Assembly: GCA_049296695.1 (NCBI GenBank)
Contig: JBAQSX010000155.1
Span: 1 to 64,000 of the forward strand
Length of the DNA stretch: 64,000 nucleotides
Origin: UBA10906 sp049296695
GTDB lineage: Bacteria > Pseudomonadota > Gammaproteobacteria > Methylococcales > Methylomonadaceae
Direction: 5' to 3'
The position numbers and the translations under genes are program-made. Shown one piece after another: positions 16,117 to 25,016 of the stretch. The notes under the pieces are model-generated. The model saw nothing but the letters and a program-made list of their open reading frames with translations. It was not told the DNA's origin and made no database searches. Within the stretch, counting starts at the first letter, position 1; the number at the start of each line of letters is the position of its first letter.

Positions 16117-18285
16117 ATGAGGCTAGCTGAGATGAACGCGCCAGAACATTTACAGGATGAACTAATCCAGCGTTTGTGTGCGATTTTATCCAGCTACGCG
16201 CCACCGCAAGACCTTGAACAAGTCATTAAAGCCTACGAATTTGGGGCGATGGCACATACAGGACAAACGCGTAAAAGCGGTGAGGCCTATATCTGTCATC
16301 CCGTGTCAGTTGCTATCACCTTAGCCGATATGCGTATGGATGCCAGCGGCATTATGGCGGCATTACTGCACGATGTGATTGAAGACACTTTAGTCAGCAA
16401 AAAAGAACTCGCCAAACAGTTTGGTGCAGAGGTTGCTGAACTGGTCGATGGTGTGACCAAACTCAGTAAAATTGACAGCACCTCTTATGCCGAAGCTCAA
16501 GCCAAAAACGTCCAAAAAATGTTTTATGCAATGGGCAAAGATTTACGCGTCATTATGGTGAAACTTGCCGACCGTTTGCATAATATGGAAACGCTAGGGG
16601 TGATGCCACCTGAAAAAAAACGCCGTATTGCCAAAGAAACTTTAGATATTTACGCGCCCATTGCCAGTCGTTTAGGCATGAACAATGTGCGCCATAAACT
16701 CGAATTACTCAGTTTTGAAGCGATGTATCCTTATCGCTACAATACTTTGAAAAATGAGGTCAAAAGAACACGCGGCAATCGCCGTGAAGACCTTGAAATG
16801 ATTAGCAATTCTATCAAAAATCGCCTAGAGCAAGCGCAACTACATTGCGAAGTGTCAGGACGCGAAAAAAATATCTACAGCATTTATCAAAAAATGCGTA
16901 GCAAAAAAATCCCTTTTAAAGAAGTCTTTGATGTTTATGCGTTTCGTATTTTTTGCGATAGCGTTGATAGTTGCTATCGCGTCTTAGGCGTTGCCCATAA
17001 TTTATACAAACCTATCCCTGGAAAATTTAAAGATTATATTGCCTTGCCTAAAGCTAATGGCTACCAATCACTGCATACCATTTTGATGGGCCCTTATGGC
17101 GTACCCTTAGAAATCCAAATTCGTACCCAAGACATGCACCGCATGGCAGAATCTGGCATTGCCGCGCATTGGTTATACAAAGCCGAAGACGACAAAACCG
17201 AAAAATTCCAAACTTGTGCTAATGAATGGCTACGCGATTTATTAGAAATTCAAAAGTCCGCAGGTGATTCACTCGAATTTATCGATAATTTAAAAGTGGA
17301 TTTATTCCCGCAAGAGATTTTTGTGTTTTCGCCCAAAGGCGACATTATCAAAATTCCACGCGGCGCGACTATTGTGGATTTTGCTTATGCGGTGCATACC
17401 GATATTGGTAATGCTTGCGTGTCTGCCAAAATCGATAAACAACTCGTACCCCTGCAAACTAAATTAGAAAATGGCGTAACGGTTGAAGTGATTACCGCAA
17501 CGTGGGCAAGACCCAATGCCCAATGGCTTAACTATGTCACCACCGCCAAAGCGCGTTCAAGTATTCGTAATTACCTCAAACACTTCAAACAACAAGAAGC
17601 CATTAATGTGGGCAGACGCTTGCTTGAAAAAGAACTGCAAGCCATGAATTTACACATCGATGCCATCGAGCCTCAGCGTATAGAAGCTTTATTAAAAATC
17701 ACCGCTAAAGCTTCGTTGGACGCATTATTAGAAGATATTGGCTTGGGTAATAAAATGCCTTTTTTAATTGCCAAACGTCTCAGTCAAGACGATATTTATG
17801 CCAATATCAAACTCGATACTGATAATAAAGCCAATCGCAAAACACCTTTAATTATTAAAGGTACAGAAGATATGGTGATTACTTTAGCAAAATGCTGTCA
17901 TCCAATTCCGGGTGATTCGATTATCGGCTTTTTCAATCCGGGTAAAGGTATTGTGGTGCATCATCATGATTGCCGTAATCGTAGTGTTATTCAAAAGAAA
18001 CAAACCACTTGGCTCGATGTGGAATGGTGTCCTGAGGTAGTCGGTGAATTTTCTGCTGAATTGCGTATTGAAATTCTCAATCAACGCGGCGCGTTAGCCA
18101 CTATTGCTTCGACTATTTCTGAACAAAATGCCAATATTGAAAACGTTACCGTAGTCGATCAAGATGAACGGGTTTGTGTGGATTTAATTATATTAACCGT
18201 TAAAGACCGTATTCATTTAGCCACGATTATGCGCCGTCTAAAAGAACTTGCTATTGTAATTAAAATAACAAGGGTTAAGGCTTAA
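16117..18285 (+). CDS. spoT: Bifunctional (p)ppGpp synthetase/hydrolase SpoT
   Basis: A 722-residue RelA/SpoT homologue that makes and degrades the alarmone ppGpp. Domains in order are the HD hydrolase (about 45-195, with CHPVSVA and ALLHDVIEDT), the synthetase (about 235-360, with FKDYIALPKANGYQSLH), TGS (about 400-460), a helical region, and a C-terminal ACT domain (about 645-720). The HD residues look intact, which supports hydrolase function; the synthetase also appears complete. The ATG at 16132, after GAGGCTAGCTGAG, is an equally good start. It is cotranscribed with rpoZ and perhaps with the glycosyltransferase-like gene 30 nt downstream. Confidence 0.96.
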   Translation: MRLAEMNAPEHLQDELIQRLCAILSSYAPPQDLEQVIKAYEFGAMAHTGQTRKSGEAYICHPVSVAITLADMRMDASGIMAALLHDVIEDTLVSKKELAKQFGAEVAELVDGVTKLSKIDSTSYAEAQAKNVQKMFYAMGKDLRVIMVKLADRLHNMETLGVMPPEKKRRIAKETLDIYAPIASRLGMNNVRHKLELLSFEAMYPYRYNTLKNEVKRTRGNRREDLEMISNSIKNRLEQAQLHCEVSGREKNIYSIYQKMRSKKIPFKEVFDVYAFRIFCDSVDSCYRVLGVAHNLYKPIPGKFKDYIALPKANGYQSLHTILMGPYGVPLEIQIRTQDMHRMAESGIAAHWLYKAEDDKTEKFQTCANEWLRDLLEIQKSAGDSLEFIDNLKVDLFPQEIFVFSPKGDIIKIPRGATIVDFAYAVHTDIGNACVSAKIDKQLVPLQTKLENGVTVEVITATWARPNAQWLNYVTTAKARSSIRNYLKHFKQQEAINVGRRLLEKELQAMNLHIDAIEPQRIEALLKITAKASLDALLEDIGLGNKMPFLIAKRLSQDDIYANIKLDTDNKANRKTPLIIKGTEDMVITLAKCCHPIPGDSIIGFFNPGKGIVVHHHDCRNRSVIQKKQTTWLDVEWCPEVVGEFSAELRIEILNQRGALATIASTISEQNANIENVTVVDQDERVCVDLIILTVKDRIHLATIMRRLKELAIVIKITRVKA

Positions 18286-18315
18286 ATCATTAATTAAAGT
18301 GATTATAGATAACTA

Positions 18316-19259
18316 ATGAATACCATACCACAAAACGAAATTGAATATGTAATACAAACAATGCGTTCTCACCCAGAGTATTTTAATCTTGATAGTATGA
18401 TTAACGCTTATAAGTCTTGTGGGCTTGAAGTGATTGCAGAACCATTTAAAGAAGAGGTATTAATCCCAATAAAATACGCCTTGCAAATGCAACAACCTTT
18501 ATCAGTTATTCGTATTGGTGATAGTGAAGCAAATTTACTTACTTACGGCATGTATCCAGAAACAATCAATTTAAATTATTTTGTTGCCAAAGCCGCCATT
18601 GCAAGACGCAAAGATTCTTTTACAGTCGATGAGCATTGGTTAATTATTTTGCGTGATTTATTAATGGGTGCGTTGGCTCAAGCGGATATTATTGGTGTAG
18701 TTGGTTTGTGGCGACCCGATGAAACTAATAATGAAATAGTCATTGGACGTTTCTTAAAAGATTATAGAGGTGTGAGTGGTCATTGGCGAGCAATGGATTA
18801 TATGTTGACATTAGCCAATAAAAAATATTTTGATACTAAAATTATTGCTTCAGCGCATCTTTATTTTTCAGTGCTAGAACATTTAGATAGCTTATTAATA
18901 CTGGCTAAAAAAATAATGATTATTTCAAACAGAAAAACTATTATAGAAAATCTACAAGCAAAACATCCTGAGTTATGTTTTGATTATATAGAAATTGGTA
19001 TTAATAACGCAGACTTAAATACTCTACCTGATAAACCTCTATTTTTAAATAAAGTTTTTTTAGCTTTGCCTGAAAATATGAGTGGCTATTTATGTTTAAT
19101 AGGTGCGGGAATTTGGGCAGAAATTTATTGTACTTGGGTCAAACAACGTGGTGGCGTAGCGATTGTGCCTGTGATTTATTAGATGGACAAATTACACGTC
19201 CTATTCATAGAATGATTGGCATAGACGAAATGCAGAAATATAAATTAAACCCGCATTAA
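18316..19259 (+). pseudogene. GT-D-like glycosyltransferase domain gene with C-terminal frameshift
   Basis: The first 288 codons encode a protein resembling the GT-D fold glycosyltransferase domain (DUF1792-like), with LSVIRIGDSEANLL near residue 65 and a C-terminal LIGAGIWAEIYCTWVKQRGG. The reading frame stops early at 19180-19182, but a -1 shift near 19158 continues the protein with DLLDGQITRPIHRM and ends at a TAA at 19257-19259. GT-D proteins typically follow QRGGxAxDIG with such a tail, so one base appears missing. This may be a true mutation, programmed shifting or a sequencing error. It follows spoT by 30 nt. A MITE lies immediately after the restored stop codon. Confidence 0.55.
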
Positions 19260-19265
19260 CTTGAA

Positions 19266-19380
19266 GGTAGTGCATCAAAAAAGTAGGCTAGTTAATATTA
19301 AAACTTTCGGAGTTCAAACCTAGGTTTGAACTCCAGCTAAAAGAGCGTTTTATTAAAAACTACTCTTTTGAAGCACTACC
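19266..19380. mobile_element. MITE-like palindrome family C, copy 1, with 8-bp target duplication
   Basis: A 115-bp element with terminal inverted repeats GGTAGTGC(A/T)TCAAAA and a palindromic core with arms GGAGTTCAAACC and GGTTTGAACTCC. It is flanked on both sides by AACTTGAA (19258-19265 and 19381-19388), an exact 8-bp direct repeat that fits a target-site duplication. It has no coding capacity. It lies between the frameshifted GT-D-like gene and the convergent cyclase gene. Confidence 0.85.
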
Positions 19381-19509
19381 AACTTGAATAATAGAATTGA
19401 AAAACTTTATTAACATTGATAGGGCGAATTCATAAAAAACATTCAAATTATTACAATAAATCAAGTGTTATGCTTAGCTCTTCCTTCTTTATATCAAACT
19501 AAAACATAT

Positions 19510-20934
19510 TTATTTTTGTTTTCGAGCACTGCCATAAACATTAATAGGTTCATTACGCCCGCGCACTTTATGCGCGCCTAAATCAAAAAAATTTTGTTGA
19601 GTTACTTTAAAAAGTCGCCCATAAGCATCTTCTGACAGAATAATACTATAATCTAAACGTTTACTTAAACCTTCTAAACGACTCGCTTTATTAACGGCAT
19701 CGCCAATAATCGTATATTCATAACGTTCCTCAGAACCGATTGTGCCTGCAATCACTTCCCCAAAATCAATACCTACCCCCGTTTCTGCATGTAAATCATT
19801 GGGCATATATAAATTACCACTATGTCCGACAATATTTAATGCCGCATTTACCGCATTTTCTACAGGATTCTCTTGGCTTTCTAAACCAAAAATAGCCAAT
19901 ACCGCGTCACCCATAAATTTATTAATAATGCCATTATATTGACTAATAATACTGCTGACATCGGAGAAATAAACATTGAGAAATAAAATAATTTCTTCAG
20001 CAGAACTCGATTCACCTAAACTAGAAAATCCCCGCAAATCACAAAATAAAATAGCGACATTATAAGTTTGTCCTTGTTTTAGCGTTTTTTCATCAATGGT
20101 TAGCAATTTATTCATAATATTGCCTCCCACGCTTTTTTCTAAGGTTTTATACAAATGATCACGTTCGCGTAATTGGGCAATCATCGTATTATAATAACCT
20201 GCCAATAATGCCGATTCATCATTGCTCACAACAGGTATGCTTATATCAAAATGACCTTCATTAATGCGATGCAGGGCATTGACCTGCATTCTGAGTACGC
20301 AAATAAAATTACGATGATATAAATAAAAAAGATAAACGGTAATAGTCGTAATCAAGATACTAATAAATAATACTTCTTGAATTTGTTGCGTTGATTTATA
20401 TAAATAATAATTGGTATCTACATAACCCAATAAAGGGAAAACAAAATTTAATAAATCAATCGCTAAGATGATTGCTAAAAAATGACGTAGTTTTAAACTA
20501 GCAGGGACAATACAGGTGGGGTCGTTGTTGCGAACTGCAATATTATTTTTAATACAGCGGTATTCTATTTCTAAAGTAATAGCAATAGTCGCATAAGCAC
20601 CGATACTTAAAATAGCCACTACACTTCGTGATATTAAAGATAAGGGATGATTGAGCGCGTAGTTTTCAATAAAAAATACGACTGAGGCGACAAAAACATA
20701 AGGGGAAAAATTAAAAATAATTTGCCTGATTTGCTGACTAATAATTCCAATAGGTTTAATAAAACCAATAAGTATCTCAATCAACACTATACACAATCCT
20801 GTCGCGCTAATGATGGGTAAAATCTCCAAAAATACGTTGGCTAATAAACTCATCATTAAATAGCAAATAATAATAACTGCACTTAATAAATGATATTCCA
20901 CGATAATTTTCTTTATGGCTATAGTGGGATTCAT
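19510..20934 (-). CDS. Membrane-bound class III adenylate/guanylate cyclase
   Basis: A 474-residue signalling enzyme of the inner membrane. About six hydrophobic segments occupy residues 10-215, followed by a HAMP linker (about 205-262, MQVNALHRINEGHFDI) and a class III cyclase domain (about 285-465). Both metal aspartates are visible in LFCDLRGFSSL and NKFMGDAVLA. The lysine in NKFMGD and the aspartate in EYTIIGDAVNKASRLE favour ATP as substrate, and the Asn/Arg of the transition-state pair are present in the latter motif. It probably makes cAMP in response to a membrane cue. It is monocistronic and converges on the GT-D-like gene. Confidence 0.88.
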   Translation of the reverse strand: MNPTIAIKKIIVEYHLLSAVIIICYLMMSLLANVFLEILPIISATGLCIVLIEILIGFIKPIGIISQQIRQIIFNFSPYVFVASVVFFIENYALNHPLSLISRSVVAILSIGAYATIAITLEIEYRCIKNNIAVRNNDPTCIVPASLKLRHFLAIILAIDLLNFVFPLLGYVDTNYYLYKSTQQIQEVLFISILITTITVYLFYLYHRNFICVLRMQVNALHRINEGHFDISIPVVSNDESALLAGYYNTMIAQLRERDHLYKTLEKSVGGNIMNKLLTIDEKTLKQGQTYNVAILFCDLRGFSSLGESSSAEEIILFLNVYFSDVSSIISQYNGIINKFMGDAVLAIFGLESQENPVENAVNAALNIVGHSGNLYMPNDLHAETGVGIDFGEVIAGTIGSEERYEYTIIGDAVNKASRLEGLSKRLDYSIILSEDAYGRLFKVTQQNFFDLGAHKVRGRNEPINVYGSARKQK

Positions 20935-21041
20935 ACATTATGTAGGATTATCTGCGTTTAATTTAAGTGAAGTAATGAAAGTTTGAATTGAGAAATAAAA
21001 TAAATAGGAGTTAAACATTATCTGTAGCTAATGTGCCTCAC

Positions 21042-21367
21042 ATTCACGCCTTAGTATATTATTCTTTTGTATAAAATATAGAAAAATATAATAATCTATA
21101 AAAAAGTATTCCGTTATAGTGTTTGAAAAGCAATGTTTTCATCAAAAAAACAGCTCGACAAAAGTTTGTTATATTTAGAATCTGCTCAGCTCTTATATTG
21201 AGAGCGAGCATTGAGAATACTATCGAAATGCTGAGCGCGTATAAAACTTTTTAAGTTTTTCCTAAACAGCAAAGCGTTTAGATGAACATAGCCAAAGCTA
21301 TACTTTTCTATGGAATTCATAACTATGACAGCATTTGCGTGAACTGCTATCGTGCTAAGGCGTGAAT
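21042..21367. other. AT-rich block bounded by a 13-bp inverted repeat
   Basis: ATTCACGCCTTAG (21042-21054) and its complement CTAAGGCGTGAAT (21355-21367) enclose 300 bp without an open frame. Inside are a GCTC...GAGC hairpin around 21187-21210 and short repeats. It could be a structured RNA, a decayed small element, or the joint promoter region of the cyclase gene. I cannot name it. Confidence 0.35.
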
Positions 21368-21376
21368 ATAAAAGAC

Positions 21377-21673
21377 TTAACGTTTGATATTTTTGTAGCT
21401 TTCTTCGCTTTCACGGAGCATTTTTTGTCCATCCTCAATCATTCGATTGCCGTCTTCAATTTGCATACGCCCTTCGCGTACCATGTTATTGCCGTCTTCG
21501 ACCATTTGTTTACCCTTTTTCCAGCGATCGCCTAAATCGGCAATGCCTTGTCCTTCGCGCAACATCGCTTCACCTGAAATCAGGGGCGCGGGTGCGGGTT
21601 CAGAGGCGCAACCGCCAAGTAATAAGCCCAAGCAAACAACCGCCAATTGCCCAACTGTGATAAATTTGTTCAT
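21377..21673 (-). CDS. Small repeat-containing lipoprotein
   Basis: A 98-residue lipoprotein: a signal peptide ends in the lipobox LLGG-Cys22, followed by a Pro/Ala linker. The mature part is a charged helix with recurring MVEDGNNMVREG / MQIEDGNRMIEDG units of about 7-8 residues, which suggests a coiled-coil or Lpp-like periplasmic rod. Its lipobox lacks an aspartate at +2 (Ala), which fits the outer membrane. It stands alone with AT-rich flanks. I do not recognise a named family; a structural or stress-linked envelope role is a guess. Confidence 0.65.
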   Translation of the reverse strand: MNKFITVGQLAVVCLGLLLGGCASEPAPAPLISGEAMLREGQGIADLGDRWKKGKQMVEDGNNMVREGRMQIEDGNRMIEDGQKMLRESEESYKNIKR

Positions 21674-21824
21674 AGTTTAAAATCTCCAAATAAAAAATTT
21701 AATCATACAAAACGCTTGCCAGCTTGCAAACTATTTTTTCATTTAACCAATCACTATTATTATTTATTAAATCTGTTATAAAATTTAGTTAATTACTATT
21801 TGAAGTTATGCAGAATTTATAAAT

Positions 21825-21893
21825 GTAGGGGCAAATCATATTTGCCCCTTAATAACGAACTATTGATAAGAGCAATATAATGCGCCCCTACAA
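21825..21893. repeat. Palindromic repeat family B, copy 1
   Basis: GTAGGGGCAAAT pairs with ATTTGCCCC, followed by AATAACGAACTATTGATAAG and a second, diverged arm ending in GCGCCCCTAC. The preceding GAAGTTATGCAG resembles the TTACGCA end seen in complete copies. It is a degenerate copy of the MITE-like family found downstream of several genes here. Confidence 0.7.
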
Positions 21894-21905
21894 TTATCAA
21901 TATTG

Positions 21906-22017
21906 GGTAGTGCTTCAAAAGAGTAGGTTTTAACAAAACATTTTAGCTGGAGTTCAAACCTAGGTTTGAACTCCGAAAGGTTTAATATTAACTAGCCTAC
22001 TCTTTTGAAGCACTACC
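21906..22017. mobile_element. MITE-like palindrome family C, copy 2
   Basis: A 112-bp near-perfect inverted repeat: GGTAGTGCTTCAAAAGAGTAG at one end and its complement at the other, with the same GGAGTTCAAACC/GGTTTGAACTCC core as copy 1 but in the opposite orientation. No clear target duplication is left. It has no coding capacity. Confidence 0.85.
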
Positions 22018-22239
22018 AGTTTTCGAATATAAAAACCCTGTACTTATCTTAATGACAGCGTTTTATAGGTTAATTACGAGAAGAAACTCCCATTGAGTGG
22101 AATGGAAGTGGCATAAAAGATAGCACTCGCGTTTTACAACATGTCAAAATACAATGATTGAATACATAAAGAGCATGAAGTAAAAAACTGTAATTGATAA
22201 GTTAGTCAATCCTGTTGCAATCAGTCTATTAAAACAAAC
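22018..22239. other. Intergenic DNA after ligA
   Basis: About 220 bp downstream of leftward ligA. No gene, no obvious terminator hairpin and no further repeat copy is visible. Confidence 0.35.
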
Positions 22240-24246
22240 TTAATGACTGAAATTTTTAAACTCCGCTAAAAATTCAGTTTCGGTTATTATTTTAATACCT
22301 AATTCTTGGGCTTTGGTTAATTTAGAACCTGCATTATCACCGATTAAAACACAAGTCGTATTTTTAGAAACAGCACTGGCAACTTTTGCGCCTGCTTTTT
22401 CTAATATTAATTTAATTTGCGCTCGTGGCACTGATAATGTACCTGTTAATACCCATGTTTGTCCTAAAAGCGTCTGAGCGGTTGCTTCATTATTCTCAGG
22501 TGTCTGTAACTGCACACCCGCACTAAGTATTTCATTAATAATATTTTGATTTTGACTATTACGAAAAAATCGCCAAATATTATTGGCCATCACTGGCCCT
22601 ATATCGGGAACTCTTACTAATTCATCATGCTTTGCTTTAGAAATTTCTTCTAAATTTTTAAAATAATGTGCCAGATTTTTCGCGCTTTCTACTCCAATTT
22701 CAGCAATGCCCAAGGCGCTAATAAAAATATCTAAGCGAGTGCTTTTACTGGCTTCTATTGCGCTTAATACTTTTTGCGCGCTTCTTTCACCTTGCCCTGT
22801 TAAATTGGCAATATCGCTGAGTTGTAATCGATAAATATCAGCAATGGTTTTTAAATGCCCGCTTTCACATAAGGCTTCAATTAATTTTGTACCTAACTGA
22901 TTAATACTTAGACAACTGCGTGACGCATAATGTTTAATGCGTTCGGCGATTTGTGCGCGGCAACTCAAACCACCTGTGCAACGATACGCCGCTTGCCCTT
23001 CGCTTCTTAATACTTCTGCTGAGCAAATAGGGCAATGGCTGGGCATGATAATGACCTCGCGCTGTGTGCCACGTTTTGCCACTTTAATCACTTTAGGAAT
23101 CACATCGCCAGCGCGGTGAATTTCAACACTATCGCCAATACACAACCCTAATCGTTGAATTTCATCCATATTATGCAAAGTGGCGTTACTAACCGTCACC
23201 CCGCCAATAGCTACGGGTTCTAATCGCGCTACGGGTGTTAATACCCCTGTGCGTCCTACTTGAAAATCAACCGCGATTAATTGGGTAATCACTTGTTGCG
23301 CGGGAAATTTTCTCGCCACTGCCCATTTAGGTGAACGGGCAATAAAACCTAAAGCCTGTTGTTGCATGAAGGAATCGATTTTGTAGACAATGCCATCTAT
23401 ATCCATAGGTAAAGCATCTCTAAGCTGTTCTATTGCTTGATAGTTTTCACTTAAAGACTGCTCGCTTGCTGTGCAGAGTCCGCTATGTGGACTGTATCTA
23501 AAGCCTAATTGCGCCAAATACGCGAGCATCTCTGAATGCAAGGCAAAATCACGCTCACCTGAATACTCACCAATGCTATAGGGAATAAATTGTAAAGGTC
23601 GCGTGGCGGTGATTTTGGCATCGAGTTGCCGTACTGTACCTGCGGCGGCATTGCGTGGATTGGCAAACAGCTTACTGCCTGTCTCTTGAGCGCGTTGATT
23701 AAGCTTAGCAAATGCCGCTTTGGGCATAAAAACCTCACCGCGCACTTCTAAGATGTTGGGCGGTTGCTCAGTCATTAATTTAAGCGGAATGGAACGAATC
23801 GTTTTAATGTTATGGGTGACATCTTCACCGACTTGACCGTCACCGCGTGTGGCGGCGTAACTGAGCAAACCTTGCTGGTAATACAAAGTAATTGCCAAAC
23901 CGTCGAGTTTTAATTCACTAAACAAAGACAAGTTTTCTGGTTTGATGGTCAATTCTTGAGCGGCTTTAGTAAAAAATGCTAGCGTTTCATCTAAAGAAAA
24001 AGCATTGGCTAACGAGAGCATTTTGATTTTATGTTCAATTTTACTAAATTCAGCAATAGGCTTATCGCCCACACGCTGTGAAGGCGATTGCGCGTTCACC
24101 CAGTGTGGATGAGCCGATTCTAAAGCTAATAATTCTTGAAAAGCGGCATCGTACTGAGCATCTGTAACTGTTGGATTATCAAGTACATAATATTGATAAT
24201 TCCATTGATTGAGTTGTTTGATTAATTGTTGATAATGTTGTTGCAC
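22240..24246 (-). CDS. ligA: NAD-dependent DNA ligase LigA
   Basis: A 668-residue ligase sealing nicks in replication and repair. Domains in order are Ia (about 1-65, NYQYYVLDNPTVTDAQYD), the adenylation domain with nucleophile Lys113 in ELKLDG, the OB domain (about 315-395), a four-cysteine zinc finger (CPIC...CTGGLSC, about 402-425), helix-hairpin-helix repeats (about 435-570) and a C-terminal BRCT domain (about 590-665, WVLTGTL). All parts look intact. In many relatives ligA follows zipA, but here it is alone between two repeat-rich intergenic regions. Confidence 0.97.
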   Translation of the reverse strand: MQQHYQQLIKQLNQWNYQYYVLDNPTVTDAQYDAAFQELLALESAHPHWVNAQSPSQRVGDKPIAEFSKIEHKIKMLSLANAFSLDETLAFFTKAAQELTIKPENLSLFSELKLDGLAITLYYQQGLLSYAATRGDGQVGEDVTHNIKTIRSIPLKLMTEQPPNILEVRGEVFMPKAAFAKLNQRAQETGSKLFANPRNAAAGTVRQLDAKITATRPLQFIPYSIGEYSGERDFALHSEMLAYLAQLGFRYSPHSGLCTASEQSLSENYQAIEQLRDALPMDIDGIVYKIDSFMQQQALGFIARSPKWAVARKFPAQQVITQLIAVDFQVGRTGVLTPVARLEPVAIGGVTVSNATLHNMDEIQRLGLCIGDSVEIHRAGDVIPKVIKVAKRGTQREVIIMPSHCPICSAEVLRSEGQAAYRCTGGLSCRAQIAERIKHYASRSCLSINQLGTKLIEALCESGHLKTIADIYRLQLSDIANLTGQGERSAQKVLSAIEASKSTRLDIFISALGIAEIGVESAKNLAHYFKNLEEISKAKHDELVRVPDIGPVMANNIWRFFRNSQNQNIINEILSAGVQLQTPENNEATAQTLLGQTWVLTGTLSVPRAQIKLILEKAGAKVASAVSKNTTCVLIGDNAGSKLTKAQELGIKIITETEFLAEFKNFSH

Positions 24247-24572
24247 AATTTTTCCATCATAGTAAACAATAAAAGAGTCTGCTTTATCGAGGCGATAATT
24301 AAAAATAAAATATTCTTTTTATTTTATTAAACAATGAATGTTATTAATTAAAGCGTGACAATTCGATGACACAAGCGGGTGAAAAGCTCTTAAAGTGTGT
24401 TAGAATTATTTACGGTGTTAAGCAGTGCATAATTGCTCTTTACCGTTAAAAACAACGATACGACATTCAGCTTTTAAAAATTAGATTTATTAATTTTTAT
24501 TAAAAATCAATAAGTTAATAAAGTATGAGTGACGTTATAATTATATATAACAAACTACAGGATTGGTAATCT
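24247..24572. other. Divergent promoter region between ligA and a secreted-protein gene
   Basis: About 325 bp of AT-rich DNA. TATAAT at 24536-24541 could be a -10 box of the rightward gene. No operator or other gene is evident. Confidence 0.35.
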
Positions 24573-24959
24573 ATGAAAGTTATGAAAAAAATCTTACTGG
24601 CTGCAATGGTAGCGGCTACATTAGGCACAATTTCAACTTCAGCTGTTGCTGAAACCGACAAAGGCAGAGTCACTTACGCCCCAGCCGAAGCTATTGACAT
24701 GGTTGCGGGTAAAGTAAAAGCGGCTATTGATGCAATCAGCACTGGTTCTAGCGGCGACGAAGCGGATGTATTAGTTAAAAGTGCTTTAGATTCTAGCAAA
24801 GAAATCAATGCCAATGACAAAGTGGATAACGCACGTTCAAAAGCGAACAACAAATTAAAATCAGCGCGTAAACACATCAAAGAAGCGGCTTTGCAAGAAG
24901 CAGAACAAGAATTGCGTGATGCTTATAAAGCTTTCAATGATTTGAAAAATTTATTGTAA
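24573..24959 (+). CDS. Small secreted helical protein, function unknown
   Basis: A 128-residue protein with a clean signal peptide (about 1-26, cleavage after SAVA). The mature part is almost entirely charged helix: two long helices rich in Lys, Glu and Ala (GKVKAAIDAI and RSKANNKLKSARKHIKEAAL), with few aromatics and no cysteines. This resembles small periplasmic helical-bundle proteins, but the His content is too low for an SmbP-type metal binder. It is monocistronic with an ACAGGA ribosome-binding site and is followed by a palindromic repeat before the convergent GGDEF/EAL gene. The role is unknown. Confidence 0.65.
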   Translation: MKVMKKILLAAMVAATLGTISTSAVAETDKGRVTYAPAEAIDMVAGKVKAAIDAISTGSSGDEADVLVKSALDSSKEINANDKVDNARSKANNKLKSARKHIKEAALQEAEQELRDAYKAFNDLKNLL

Positions 24960-24969
24960 TCACGACTGT

Positions 24970-25004
24970 GTAGGTCGAATTACTTCGAGCTTAATTCGAC
25001 CTAC
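24970..25004. repeat. Palindromic repeat, 13-bp stem, between convergent genes
   Basis: GTAGGTCGAATTA and TAATTCGACCTAC form a perfect 13-bp stem around a CTTCGAGCT loop. It lies between convergent genes and could serve as a two-way terminator, though U-tracts are weak. Confidence 0.65.
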
Positions 25005-25016
25005 TTAAAGTGCTTA

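Noticed and set aside
19309..19334. tRNA T-arm lookalike in GTTCAAACC
   Set aside because: It is the centre of a symmetric palindrome found in several MITE copies, with no cloverleaf around it.
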